Source: Kondoa malvinella | Lineage: Eukaryota > Basidiomycota > Agaricostilbomycetes > Agaricostilbales > Kondoaceae | Assembly (NCBI GenBank): GCA_039545315.1 | Contig: BCIM01000007.1 | Location: 274,745-338,744 of the forward strand | Reading direction: 5' to 3' | DNA: 64,000 nucleotides | In this document: one piece after another, positions 11,472 to 22,269 of the stretch | Layout: each line of letters starts with the position of its first letter | Numbering within the stretch: the first letter of the stretch is position 1 | Notes under the pieces: generated by a model | What the model was told of the DNA's origin: nothing | The model's database searches: none | The model's input: the letters and a program-made list of their open reading frames with translations, nothing else | Made by a program: the position numbers and the translations under genes

Positions 11472-11885
11472 CGCCTAGGCAGCGGCTCAGGGTATATTGA
11501 GCTAAGTTTCAAGCCCTTATCACAGTGTACTCCAAGGATTAGCAGGGACGCATTGGTATTCGGTCTTCCGCTGTTACGGATCTTGATGAATATCACGGCT
11601 CGTCCAGTCGAGGCACGTGACTAGAGTTTTCAAGAGGAAGCATAAGGCATAAGGCTTCGGTTGCAGTAAGGGGATTGTTCGCAGAGCAATGAACGAACAC
11701 GTAATATTGGACATTGCATCGACTACTTTGACAATTTGCCTTCTGTATCACTTCCGTGCCCATATCTTTACACGTAGCCCAAAACTCCGAAGTAGTTGTA
11801 GTGACCTTCGTTACGAGAGACGTAGCCATTGTGAGTGTTGCGGCACCAATCAGCGCGGTTATCGTTTGAAAACGCCCATCCTTTT

Positions 11886-11949
11886 CCTTTCGCAGTAGTC
11901 TCCGTAATCCTGGCAACCTTTCGCAGTAGTCTCCGTAATCCCGGCAACC
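11886..11949. repeat. 31-bp tandem duplication
   Basis: Two adjacent copies of a 31-bp unit beginning CCTTTCGCAGTAGTCTCCGT differ at one base. The unit length is not a multiple of three. Confidence 0.9.
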
Positions 11950-12228
11950 ACCTACATATCAAGAGTCAGACTCCGCGTAATAAGCAAGTTTGTATAAGTC
12001 ATGAGCTTACAGCATCGCATTTCCAATTGACACCACCACTGGTTCGAGTTATTTTCGTTCCAGGGTTCACCTGCGTTGATCTGATTTTAGACGGTGCCCT
12101 CGAGGGGCAGAGAAGCCACAAAGACCTACATTCCATGATGTCTACGCCGCTGTAGCCGCTTGCGAACTGATCAGAGTATTCGGCCCTTCGATCGTCAGAA
12201 GCATCCTGCCTCGTCGAGATGATGCAGT

Positions 12229-12268
12229 CGTACTGAGAATAGATTCAGCGTACTGAGAATAGATTCAG
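12229..12268. repeat. 20-bp tandem duplication
   Basis: Two identical adjacent copies of CGTACTGAGAATAGATTCAG. Confidence 0.9.
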
Positions 12269-12699
12269 CCCCTGCAAGTTTTCGTGCACTCATTAACAGC
12301 TCACATCATAAGGATTAGGAGTGAAAACGATGCGTTGGTTGTTGTCGTAACCATAGGTAGCGATGGATTGTCCAGTGGCAGACTGGGCATCGTTGATGGT
12401 TTTGATTCGTATCTGGAAGAGCCGTTGAGCCTTTTATCTGGTATGCAAAGGGGGACAACTGACACCCTCATCAATGATTCCCAGAATGCCAGCAGCGATT
12501 CCTGCCTTGCTTGCGACTGCAATGTTTGGGAGCAGAGAAAGGCACAAGACGAGAGCGGTGGAGAGACCAAACATTGTAGATACTGGTGTTGGGACGATTG
12601 TAACGAAAGAGTGACAGTACCAGCTCGTTATCAAGTAAATCGTGCTAAGGCGCTAGGAAACCTCCAAGACTGGAGGCCATGCAGACAGTCGTCATTATG

Positions 12700-13130
12700 G
12701 TGTTGAGATTAGCATGCCCAGCATGGCTAGCGTACTTTCTTGCTGCAAAGAACGTGCACTATTGGAAGACACCAGTTCGCCAAGAGGGCAGCACAGATTA
12801 GGCGCTTATCGACAGCATGAAACATGCCGCTTGGTACAGCATGTAGCGTAGACGTCAGAGAGTATAGAGGTATCACGGGAATTGTAAAGACAGCGGCAGT
12901 GATAACACGATAGATCAGAGAGACTCCGCGGGCGATCGAGATGTTGGAATATTCGTCAGGTTGCAAGACACTGCGGGCAGCGGGATGTCCCGTCGGATGA
13001 CATCCTGTGGGACATGCCCTTGCCCGGTGAGATCTTCGCTGTTGTGACCGACTGGATGCATGTTCTGCTTCGTGCATAGCTGTGGTAGCAATGAACAGAG
13101 CATCGGGGCTTCGCGAATTTCATGCATTAT
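12700..13130. other. Unassigned stretch with membrane-like frames
   Basis: Minus-strand frames here are hydrophobic in parts (for example AVFTIPVIPLYSLTS near 12850), but have no recognisable family, no convincing start and several interruptions. They may be a decayed membrane-protein gene. The stretch also contains the repeat at 12975-13026. Confidence 0.2.
12975..13026. repeat. Short palindromic repeat, copy 1 (fragment)
   Basis: Contains ATGTCCCGTCGGATG and GGACATGCCCTTGCCCG, both found exactly again at 54409-54585 but there about 145 bp apart. Here the ends nearly abut, and GGGCAGCGGGATGTCCC forms an imperfect inverted repeat with GGGACATGCCCTTGCCC. It looks like a deleted copy of a small non-autonomous element. 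Confidence 0.5.
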
Positions 13131-13434
13131 AGGTCGCCGGAAGCTTGATTGACATGCATATTGAGGCTTAGTTGAGGTCAGCTTCGCTTAGCTGTTCGGA
13201 GTGTTGTCGCCAATGTGTGAGAGAGTCACATCTCTCGGTGCTCCGAGAGAGTGAAAGAGATTAGCAAAGATAAGTGGAATGGACCCTGCTCATTCTTGTC
13301 TAACAGTTCAACATTGCTGACATACTTGAGACTCTATCTACAACGATTACTGTGCCCCAATACATAATGTCACATAATGTCAATGACGGAACGACATGCC
13401 ATGTGAAGTTGGGAACAGCTGATCCAACGCTGGA

Positions 13435-14145
13435 CTACAAAGGCCATCCTTGACTACGCTTGAAGGGTGCACACCATGATTTAGATAAAGCGACAGCCTT
13501 CTTGTTGGACTTTCTAAAGGGTTGTCCAGCGCTATTTGACCAGAAGTCAGATTCCGAGATCCGGGCAAGCGAGCTGACGGAAGACTTACGTGCACGACAC
13601 AAATCCTTGGGACTGAACCGATCCTTATTCGCTGATGGTAGCCCTACGCCTACATTCAGATCATAGCCCTTGTTGAGGAAGTCCAAGGCCGGAATTCGAT
13701 ACGCCGACGAAAACATGGGCATCTGTTGATCTGGACAGTCGAATGAATCTGTAGAAGGGAAAAGAGAGGAAGGATCTGAAAAGGCGATGTCACGATAAGT
13801 AGAAAAGCCGTGATTCGATTGGCCGTTTGCCGCATCGAAAGTTATGCTGGATTCCGGACGAGGTAGAGGCGGGATAGAAATGAAGGTAAGCTTCTTCGCT
13901 CCCTGGCAGACCGAGTCAACGTCTTTCCACATTAGCAAGCTCGGAGGTTGCTCACTGATGGTATTATAGGAGGCGCCGCAAGATCTAGCAGTTGCGAGCT
14001 CATCATGTGACTCCCGTTTGATGCCACGAGGAAGAGAAAAGAGAAGCAAAGATGATAGTACAGGAAGGAGGGCAGGCAGATCAAAGATCAACAGCTGACC
14101 AGCTCGGATCTCCGCGTCTTGAGAAGAAAAGTTCGACAGTGACAA
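13435..14145 (-). CDS. Hypothetical protein, 236 aa
   Basis: An uninterrupted 236-codon frame, unusual here because most genes are split by introns. The N-terminus carries a hydrophobic stretch (LPALLPVLSSLLLF, residues about 24-37) followed by a Ser/Pro-rich polar region. I recognise no domain. It sits in a stretch with several tandem duplications and broken genes, so it may be a chance frame or a recent, poorly conserved gene. Confidence 0.3.
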   Translation of the reverse strand: MSLSNFSSQDAEIRAGQLLIFDLPALLPVLSSLLLFSLPRGIKRESHDELATARSCGASYNTISEQPPSLLMWKDVDSVCQGAKKLTFISIPPLPRPESSITFDAANGQSNHGFSTYRDIAFSDPSSLFPSTDSFDCPDQQMPMFSSAYRIPALDFLNKGYDLNVGVGLPSANKDRFSPKDLCRARKSSVSSLARISESDFWSNSAGQPFRKSNKKAVALSKSWCAPFKRSQGWPL

Positions 14146-14888
14146 AGGGTAAGATTTAGCTTAGAGCAGCTGACCAACGTCCAAAGATCATGACAATAGA
14201 GTCATTACGAAACCATACCAACATATAGCTGCAGCTTTTATTTCATTCATGCGCCATCATTGTTGCTCATTGTACTGCGGCGCTTGTTTCCGTCCTCCCT
14301 GACACGAGCTCACACCCAGAACCTGCTAGAGAAAGAGAATGTGCTCGATGCTTACTCGAGGCATTTCTCGACGGAGATTATTTCGACCAGAGATATGAGT
14401 TGTTTGTCCAGGCTCGTTTGTCCAGGCTCCTAGTAGACACGAGAGTAGACTGACAGTCCATGGCATTGCCAGAGCTGACGACATCCTTGCCAGCCTTGAA
14501 CGCGAAAATTGAGATGAACACAGTCTGATTGGTGATTGGGATGTACATGATTGCTAGTGCTTGCTTTGATCTAGGCAGTAGTTACAGAGACGTCTGTGGC
14601 TGGTATGGAGCTCGGCGGAGAGTAGGCGAGTTGACCGTCGGGATCAAGCTTGAAGAAATTGCTCGACCTGTCTACTTTATTAGCAGCGTCCAGAACAGCT
14701 GTGCGACTCCTGCATATATACGGCCCGTTTAGCTTCGACTGGTCAAGGCCTTTTCATCCTAGACCCCTCCCTGCGCGAGCATTTCCCGCTAGAGCTCAGG
14801 TGGTCCTACTAGCGACATTAATCTCATTGGCAGTGCTTTGCCTTGTCCACAACTCCAAGCACTTCTATTCCTCTCGCACTCTGCCAAT
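14146..14888. other. Gene-poor stretch upstream of the HSP104 pseudogene
   Basis: No supported gene. It contains a 14-bp tandem duplication (TTTGTCCAGGCTCG, about 14403-14430). The stretch just before 14889 would be the old promoter of the broken HSP104 copy. Confidence 0.4.
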
Positions 14889-16690
14889 ATGGCATGTTCT
14901 TTCAAATTCACGTGAGTCTCTGCCTCGTAGATCGGACGCAAGAAGCTCACAGGCCGAATATAGCGAAGCGACTGAATAAACGATCCTCGCTAGAGACACC
15001 AGCAACCGTACAGTCACGCCAGTCCATCTAGCTGTAGCACTGATCAATAAGAAATCTACCGCTTCAGCTCGAGCAGACGCCAACCTACTCACATCCGTCT
15101 GCTCGAAAGCTGGCGCAGACCCTCAAGTCCTCACTCGCCAGCTTCAGCGTCTTCTAGTCCGCTTACCTTCCCAAGATCCTCCGCCCGAAGAAGCAGACCT
15201 TTCACCTCGATCTCACAAGGTTCTTCCAGAAGCTCAAAACGTAGCCGAAGAATGACACTTTCATCTCTGCAGACGCTCTCATTCTCATTGGTCTATTGGT
15301 CGATGCTAGCGTTCTTGGCGCATTGAAAGAATCCGGCTTGACCGAAGCGGCTGTTCGATCTGCTGGTAGCGATATTCGCGGCTCCAAGCATGTTGACAGC
15401 AAGACTGCCGAACAAGGCTTTGAGGCGTTGGTCAAATATGCCGTGGACTTGACTGCTTTGGCTGAAGAGGGCAAATTGGATCCGGCCATGTGGGTTGCGT
15501 TTTGTCTTAAGCGACTTTGGCTAATTTGGTTTCAGTGGACGAGACAACGAAATTCGCCGAGTCATTCGTATCCTATCTCGTCAAACGAAGAACAACCCAG
15601 TCTTGATTGGTGCTCCTGGTGTCGGCAAGACTGCTATTGCTGAAGGTCTAGCTTTGCGCATTGTGAAGTGAGTGCTTCACGCAAACCATGTCTCTTGTGC
15701 TGACATGATATCCTAGCCGAGATGTTGCCAACCTGATTGCTCGCTTGATGTCACTCGATATGGGCGCTTTGATGGCTGGTGCGAGCTATAAGGGTGAATA
15801 TGAGCAACGCATCAAAGATGTCCTCGCGGAAGTCGAAAAAGCAGAAGGCAACGTGATCCTACCCATTGACGAGATGCAGTGAGTATTCCGGATGAGCTTT
15901 ACAGACGCCGACTAATTCGAATGTAGCCTTATTATGGCTGGAAAAGGCGACAATGGAATGGACGCAGCCAACATCCTGAAATCTATGCTCGCTCGAGGCA
16001 CTCTTCGCTGTATCGGCGCTACTACCCTAGATGAATACCGCAAGTACATCGAGAAAGACGCAGCTTTCGAACGAAGGTTCCAGCAAGTACAAGTCAATGA
16101 ACCATCTGTCGCTGAAGCCATTTCTATTTTGCGCGGTATCAAAGACAAGTGTAAGGCTGCTTCATATGCGATTGCTTTGATGCTGATATCCGGCTAGACG
16201 AGGTTCATCACGGTGTGACTATTACGGATGCCGCTATTGTTCAAGCCGCTGCTTTGGCTTCTCGCTACCTCACTTCGCGAAACTTACCAGACTCTGCGTA
16301 AGTTCAGGTTGTGGATAGATCGATACCGTGGCTAATGTCTCTTGCAGTATCGACCTTATTGACGAAGCAGCCGCAGGAGTCCGCGTGGCTCGTGATTCTC
16401 AACTAGAACTCATTGACGCTTTCGAACGACAAAAGCTTCAACTAGAATTCGAAGTCCGCGCGTTATCCAAAGAAAAGGACGAAGCAAGCGAAGAACGTAT
16501 GGAGAGAGCCAAAGAAGAAGCCCGAGGCATCGATGACAAGCTTGTGCCACTTCGAGCTGCTTTCGATGCTCAAAACAAAGGCGCCGTACAATTCTAACAG
16601 CTCAGCCAGAAGATTGATTCGCTTAAGGGCAAGGCGGACCGGGCTGAACGAAGTTATGATTTGGCTACTGCAGCGGATCTTCGTCATTAC
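14889..16690 (+). pseudogene. HSP104/ClpB disaggregase pseudogene, truncated
   Basis: Clearly derived from a Hsp104/ClpB AAA+ chaperone: the N-domain (VTPVHLAVALIN), the first nucleotide-binding domain with Walker [16 protein letters not shown], a Walker-B-like ILPIDEMH, and part of the middle domain (YDLATAADLR) can be read with normal introns in between. Three lesions break it: TAA at 14977-14979 after FTEATE; a frameshift near 15240-15255, after which the original frame runs into TGA at 15253-15255 while the homologous sequence (NDTFISADAL) continues in another frame; and TAA at 16595-16597, after which homologous codons (QLSQKIDSLKGKAD) continue. The second ATPase domain is absent. Because introns are kept, it is a duplicated copy and not a retrocopy. 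A working gene is expected elsewhere in the genome. Confidence 0.85.
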
Positions 16691-16857
16691 AGCAGTATGT
16701 ACTTCTCTTCCTACTCTAGGCGAGGCTGACCCTTTTTGGACAAGTCACATGTGCGACAGCGAATGTTCTACATGCTTCAAGGGCGCTGAGTAAGCTTAAG
16801 GGGAGCATAGTGATCATCATGATTATATACAAGCCTAATGTAGCACCAGATATGCAT

Positions 16858-19800
16858 CTACACCAGATCATTCCCATCCGCAATGCGCTTCAAGTCCATG
16901 GTGTTGAATTCTTCGAAAGGGCGAGGCAGGCTTTTGATAGAGACCCACTTGAGCTGCTTGTATTTGAGGAAGCAAGTTTGATCCGTTAGGTTGAAGAAGC
17001 AAAGGGCGTCGCTTTTGGTGGGATGACGAAATGCCAGTACGCGGAGAACCTTGTTCGGCCTGGTCTTGTCCTCACCCAGCGCCAGATACTTTCTTCCAGG
17101 CATACACGGAGAGACTGACAGTTGTCCCGGAAACTTCATTTGAATCTGGCCGAGGCTCATTGCTGCTTGACCTGAGTTGGAGCGAGTGACTTCTATTGCC
17201 AGCCGTTCTCGATGTTTCCAGACATAAGGGAGGTGGAAAGATTCTTGTGCAGAACCATGATCGACTATACATCCTGTGTCAGTAGTGTCAGCTAGTAACA
17301 GCGTACGTACGCGTCTGACTGCGTAGACCTTCTAAGTACGCCAATTCCCACAGCGGACGATCACTCAAGGCACCTGCACGTCGGCGTGGCAGAATCGAGC
17401 CTTGAGAGATGTTGCGTGTGCCAATTTCCCTCACCGAAGCAGCAATCTTTTGCGCAGGAACGTCGAGCCATAGTTGTACTTCGAGTAATTTGCCGACTAG
17501 CGCTTCATCTACTGCGACGTCCATCCAGATGCTTCTGAAGTTGGCTCTGGTCGCGCCTCGGTGTAGAATTACTGGCTTGTTGCCTGGTGAGCGGAAAATA
17601 ACCGAAGTCTAGATAGCAGTGATGTTCAGCCTGCGTCAATGTGCGGAGGATGAACATACAATATTGAGCCTGTAGTGCGATGTATCGTGGGTTGTGTACT
17701 GTTCCATCTTAATCCACCGTCCGTCGGCTTGGTTGTCCGGTCTCACAAGCGTTTCGACTACATGAGTAGTCCTGCCGGAAGAGATCATGCTGACCAAAAG
17801 GTCGTCCTCTAGTTGCTTCAGAAGCTGTCGTAAGAGCTTAGTTTCCGGAGTCTGGCTGGATGAGTGTGATTTCCCCTTACCTTGACAACAGGCTTGACAC
17901 TTTCATCTTTCAAAAAGCCGGTAATCCCATCGTCACCCAGCATACCGGAAGCAACAGCACTCATTGCGATGCTAATGGCTGTAATACTTTGTCGTCCCAC
18001 ATGAGCCTTCCGGTCTTCTTCGCAGTATTTCAAAACGCCGACATGATTAGCGAAGGTGAAGTATACGCGTTTGCCAAGAACTTGCGTTGACCATACTTCT
18101 GTTCCAGATTCCCTAGTGAGCTCGAAGTGTCGTCTCACGGCCTGGCCTACTCGCTTCTCCGCACAAATGATGAAGGTATGCTTATTCATAATCTCGAGCA
18201 GGCGCTTCCTCTCTTGGTCGAAGGGCAGAGCGAAGGTAGTGTTCTTTACTGCGTTCTTTATGTCGGCTCGCTCGGTGCAAAGTTCTTTCCAGCCCATTCC
18301 TTCGGCCAAAGCATGGGTAGTCTGTTCTTTCGTGAAGCCGGCGGCTGTGTACAGAGAAAACCAGGTTTCGTACGTAGAAGTGTGTACATTGCTCATTTTG
18401 CCTTCGAGAACCACCAAGGGCTTATTCATAGTCAAGAGGCATGATTCGTTGGCATAGCCCGCTTGAACATCGAACGGAAACTTTGCGTTCATATCAAGCA
18501 CTTCTTGCGGTATTGCCAAGCTAGCGGTTGACATGCCTCCACCGTGAACCGCATTGTTGAGGCATTCTAGGGGAAATACGTGGGTCGAAACTCTTTCGCC
18601 TTCCCGTGATAGGAGGGGATCGTCGACCAAAGGTGCGACCGGTAGATGCGCAAAAGTGATGGCGAATGCTTTTTCAGGGAGAGAGTATGACTAGATGAGC
18701 AATCAGACAAGATTGGCAATCGACTTCAAGTCTACAACACACCTTCATGTCAGATTTCAACAGGTGAATCTTGTCAAGATCAATATCAACCTCATCTTCC
18801 TTGCTCGGTCCATCCTTCTCATCCTCTTCTAATTCATTCTCCGCATCAGCAGCTTTTCCATTCGGTTCAACACTATCATCTGAAACAAGCTCAAACTCTT
18901 CTTCGCCTTCTGGTTCATCTTCATTCTCATCCCTGGCAAACAGAACTTCATCTTCCTCGACCAGTATCAAGTCGTCGTCTTCTTCTTCACTTGGCATCGA
19001 AGCTGATTGAGGCAAAGAGCCGGAACCTGAGACAGAAGACCGATCAAGCCGTTTGAAGGCTGCCACTACCGTCGGAATTGAGAGAATGAAAGCAGTATAG
19101 ATCAGCTCTAGGATACTGAGGCGCGAGATGTTTTGGCTGGGAGGGAGACGACCACAGGCGAGATGTTTGGCGACAGGCCAGCAAGCCCGGATAGCATGGC
19201 CAAAACGACTGGGCATCTGGTAGAAGCTTTGATGCTTTGGTGCCATGAGGAGCGTTCCAGTTTCGCCGATGTAGATCCAAGGAATGTTGACGTTCAGGTT
19301 TTTGGCAGCGTAAGCCTCAAAGTCGATTAGCGCTTGCTTCTTTCTCTTTGGTAGATAGGGACCAAGGATTTGAAGAATCAAACCAACGATTTTGACCCAC
19401 TCCGATCCTAGGGCGATAGCAGTTCGATGATACAGGAGTCTCATGGTGACGTATGCGCCAAAGTCGCGCAATTTGGGATGCATTCTCTGCAGACCTTCTA
19501 GGTAGGAAGCAATGTTGGTGTGTCCAGAAAGCAAACGAATAGCTTCGGGATAGGCTCCATCAAAGGTTTCTTGCATGATTTTGCCGAAGTCTTCTAAAGA
19601 ATAGCTTGTTGCTGATTCGGCAAAGCGACCTTCTAGTAGCTTGTAGAGGCCTTCAATTTCGCTTGCGGTGAAGGCGGTGCCGCGAGCAGCGTCCCTCACA
19701 GCTGACAGGCCGAATTCCTTCAGTACATCGTCGATGTGTCCAAAGACACGACCAGCGGAGCTAGAGAACAGGGCGACTTTTAGACCTTCATGAGTAGCAC

Positions 19801-20038
19801 AGCCCGAGAAGTCTTGCGCGTCTGCCTTCGTGCTCAGATAGTCGGCCAAAACCTGACGATCGTTCTTTAACGCTGCTTGATCAGTAGCTAGATGGTCCAG
19901 AGTTTGGTCGATAGATTGGATAAGATCTGTTGGATTGTCAGCCAGCGGGATATCGAGCTGCTCGCGAATTTGTTCAAGTTGATGTTCTTCAGAAGTCGCC
20001 GGGCGCTTTGCAGCTGTCTCTTCGAGAGCGGTTTGCAT
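16858..20038 (-). CDS. Large conserved-looking hypothetical protein
   Basis: Several long frames join through short introns into one protein of about 950 residues starting at ATG 20038; one clear junction is near 18680-18735, phase 0. The N-terminal 300 residues look helical (LEQIREQLDIPLA, YLEGLQRMHPKLRDFG). A membrane-like segment (LELIYTAFILSIPTVVAAF) lies around residue 320, followed by a strongly acidic stretch of about 110 residues. The C-terminal half is mixed alpha/beta with many aromatic and basic residues. I do not recognise the family and assign no function. The length, uniform codon use and clean splice sites argue that it is a real gene. Confidence 0.6.
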
Positions 20039-20877
20039 GGGGTAATCACAGAAAGCTGATATTTACGTCTTGTGAGATGTAGACTGGCCGTGCAGAAGCC
20101 AGAAAGTCCTTGAGAGTGAAACGAAAGAAGCCTAACACGAGGCATGCATAGAACAAAGGCAAGAGCACGGCAGGCGCTGGCGAAGATAAATGATAGAACG
20201 TAAAGGCGACAGCAGCGCATAGCTCCTTTCAATAAGCTAGGCAGCAATGGCAGAAGAGAGCAGCAGCTCAGCGGCAAGGCTCGACGACGGAATTGAATCT
20301 TTGCTTTCTTCGAGAGCGTTGACCAACTCGCAGAATGCTAGAAGTACGCAGCGCCGCATCCCTATTCGCCTGTGAACGAAAAGCTGTAGCCGCTCTGGAC
20401 TTCTTTTGCTTTCATCAATTTGCTGCATTCCAGCCTGTCAGATCGATTTCTTAAAGCGTTCGCAGCTGCGCTACCGTTACAGGCAAGCTGTATGCCTTCT
20501 TTGCGTGTGGTCCAGTGGCATGGCGGTCTGTCTTGCGTCGCGTCACCGACGCTCGAACCTGTTTCGCTTTCGAAGTCGAAGGTCGGAGTACCTTTCGCTA
20601 TACTGCCTCCCCCCCTTGCTAAGCCAGATCATTGGGTGCGGATAATCCTCACGAATCTGGCGGTATGACTTTCGCTCGTGTAGCACGACAGTAGCCCAAA
20701 CGGCGCTGAAGACCTCAAATATCAAAACAATGGAAGAATCGTGCTCTCTATTGCCCCTGAATCTTATGCTTTTCGAGACTCTCCTTCTTTCGCAACCTTA
20801 CTCTGCTCACTTGTCATTCAAGCATCACATCCCTAGCTCCCTTCACCTGTCAGCTATCTACTACAAGTAACCTCAAC
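20039..20877. other. Divergent intergenic region
   Basis: About 840 bp between two divergent genes. Frames on either strand are short. A 63-codon minus-strand frame (20237-20428) has no recognisable feature. Presumably it holds promoters for both neighbours. Confidence 0.4.
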
Positions 20878-22133
20878 ATGAGCCATCCTGAGAGCATCAA
20901 CGCGTGAGTCCGTGCTGATTATCAATGGCACGTTAACTGATCAGACCCACAGCATCCTGGCGAAGATGGACAACTACGAGTCAAACTTGCAGAGCTACGC
21001 AGACAAGTTTGCAGATCTAAAGGAGGAGGCAAACAAAGTCAGTCATCACCAAGTCGAAGACGCAAATACTGATGCCATCGTATAGAGCGCTCGCATGGAA
21101 CTGGCATGGCGCGCCTTATTGTCTAGCATCGATCCTGCAGTCGTGCAATGCGCCCTCGAAGAAGTAAGTTTTCCTGTCCAGCTCTACTCAGCCTTCACTC
21201 ATTGTGAGTTAGCTCCCTGGCGAGTTCCAATTGCTGCTCGGTAACGCTCCAGCTGCTTCCAAAGTGAAGGAAATGGAAATCGATGTCAGACCTTTGCGTC
21301 CTGGCGAGACTTCCGACTTCATCTCAAACGAATCGCTGGCCGATCAAGCAGTCCTTTCTTCAGCACAGCAGCATCCTACGAGCGAAGTTTCTGCGCCAGT
21401 TCTTGACCAATCATCAGTCAGAAGTAACGAGGCTTCCTCATCTTCCTCTTCTTCTGAGTCCTCTTTCTTCTCTCTCAGCAGCTCGAAAGACAAGGTGGAG
21501 ATGCCATGCCCGAAGATTCCCACCCTTCCGCCCAAAAGCATCAATGTGCCACTGGACAAATCTCGATATTCCTCAGATGGCGTTACTCTTTCCGGGCACA
21601 TCACTGGATTCGCCAAAACCATTATGCGAGACTTTCCTAGAGAAGGCGACGAAGAATTACTCGCGCAAGCCAAGACTGTGATCTCTAGGAAGCGACCCAA
21701 GACCAAAGCTACTGCTTCTGTAGACGCAAGCGAAGACGAAGAGGTTTCTGAAGCTGTGGTAGTACCGAAGACTGAGGTCAAGAAAGACAAGGGCAAGAGC
21801 AAGGGTAAGGAAGCCTCTCAGGAAGCCTCTGTCAACCAACCTTCTCTTTTCCGTTACATGCCTCCTTCAAACAAATCATCATCGTCATCGAAAGGTCAGA
21901 ATGCATTTAAGCAGAGCACAGAAGGAAAGGGCAAGAAGCGAGCGAGAGCGGAGAACGAGGACGCAGACCCAAGGCCTCCGAAGCAAAGTGGAAAAGGAAG
22001 AGTCAGCAAGCGAGCGAGAGTACATGATAGCGATGAGGACGACAATGTACCTCAGCCCAGCACATCAAACGCAGGCGGAAGCGGTGACAAGAAAGACAAG
22101 ATCGTTCACCTCGTTCCGGATGATGACGACTAG
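20878..22133 (+). CDS. Ser/Lys-rich, probably nuclear hypothetical protein
   Basis: Exons 20878-20903, 20953-21037, 21086-21163 and 21213-22133 make 1110 nt (369 aa). The first 90 residues look helical (KMDNYESNLQSYADKFADL). The rest is low complexity: a Ser run, then alternating acidic and Lys-rich segments with basic clusters such as KGKKRARA and SKRARVHDSDEDD that would serve as nuclear localisation signals, and an acidic C-terminus (VPDDDD). I recognise no catalytic domain. The composition suggests a chromatin- or nucleolus-associated protein, but that is inference only. Confidence 0.7.
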
Positions 22134-22269
22134 AATGGTTGGGTAAAGCTGTAGTATTCTCATGTATAATAATTGATTGCAATTGTGATGGTATCCTCAT
22201 TGGCTGCTTTGCCCTTCTCTGCTAGTTGAGACTTTACATCGCTCGGCCCGATTGTCTTCTTGCCGCAGA

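Larger units (their letters stand above)
11768..12574 (-). pseudogene. Broken gene for a small secreted protein (unrecognised family)
   Basis: ATG 12574 opens a classic signal peptide (MFGLSTALVLCLSLLPN, then AVAS). Further fragments downstream on the same strand look like coding exons separated by short introns: one ends in TPNPYD, one holds CIISTRQD, one holds NWKCDA, and the last ends in LGYV at 11768. Joined in one frame the last two would be continuous, but a 31-bp tandem duplication at 11886-11949 shifts the frame between them. I do not recognise the family. It could be a decayed secreted effector-like or cell-wall protein; a different splicing pattern that rescues the frame cannot be excluded. 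Confidence 0.35.

Noticed and set aside
14977..14979. TAA in the HSP104 copy read as a sense codon (recoding)
   Set aside because: Other genes use TAA as a normal stop (for example the INO80F-like neighbour region and the ubiquitin protease), and a frameshift accompanies it, so decay is the simpler explanation.
20237..20428. 63-codon minus-strand frame as a small gene
   Set aside because: No recognisable motif, and no way to tell it from a chance frame in the divergent promoter region.
20420..20620. A tRNA-like stretch (GTCCAGTGGCA with GCTCGAACC)
   Set aside because: No acceptor or T-stem pairing could be found on either strand.
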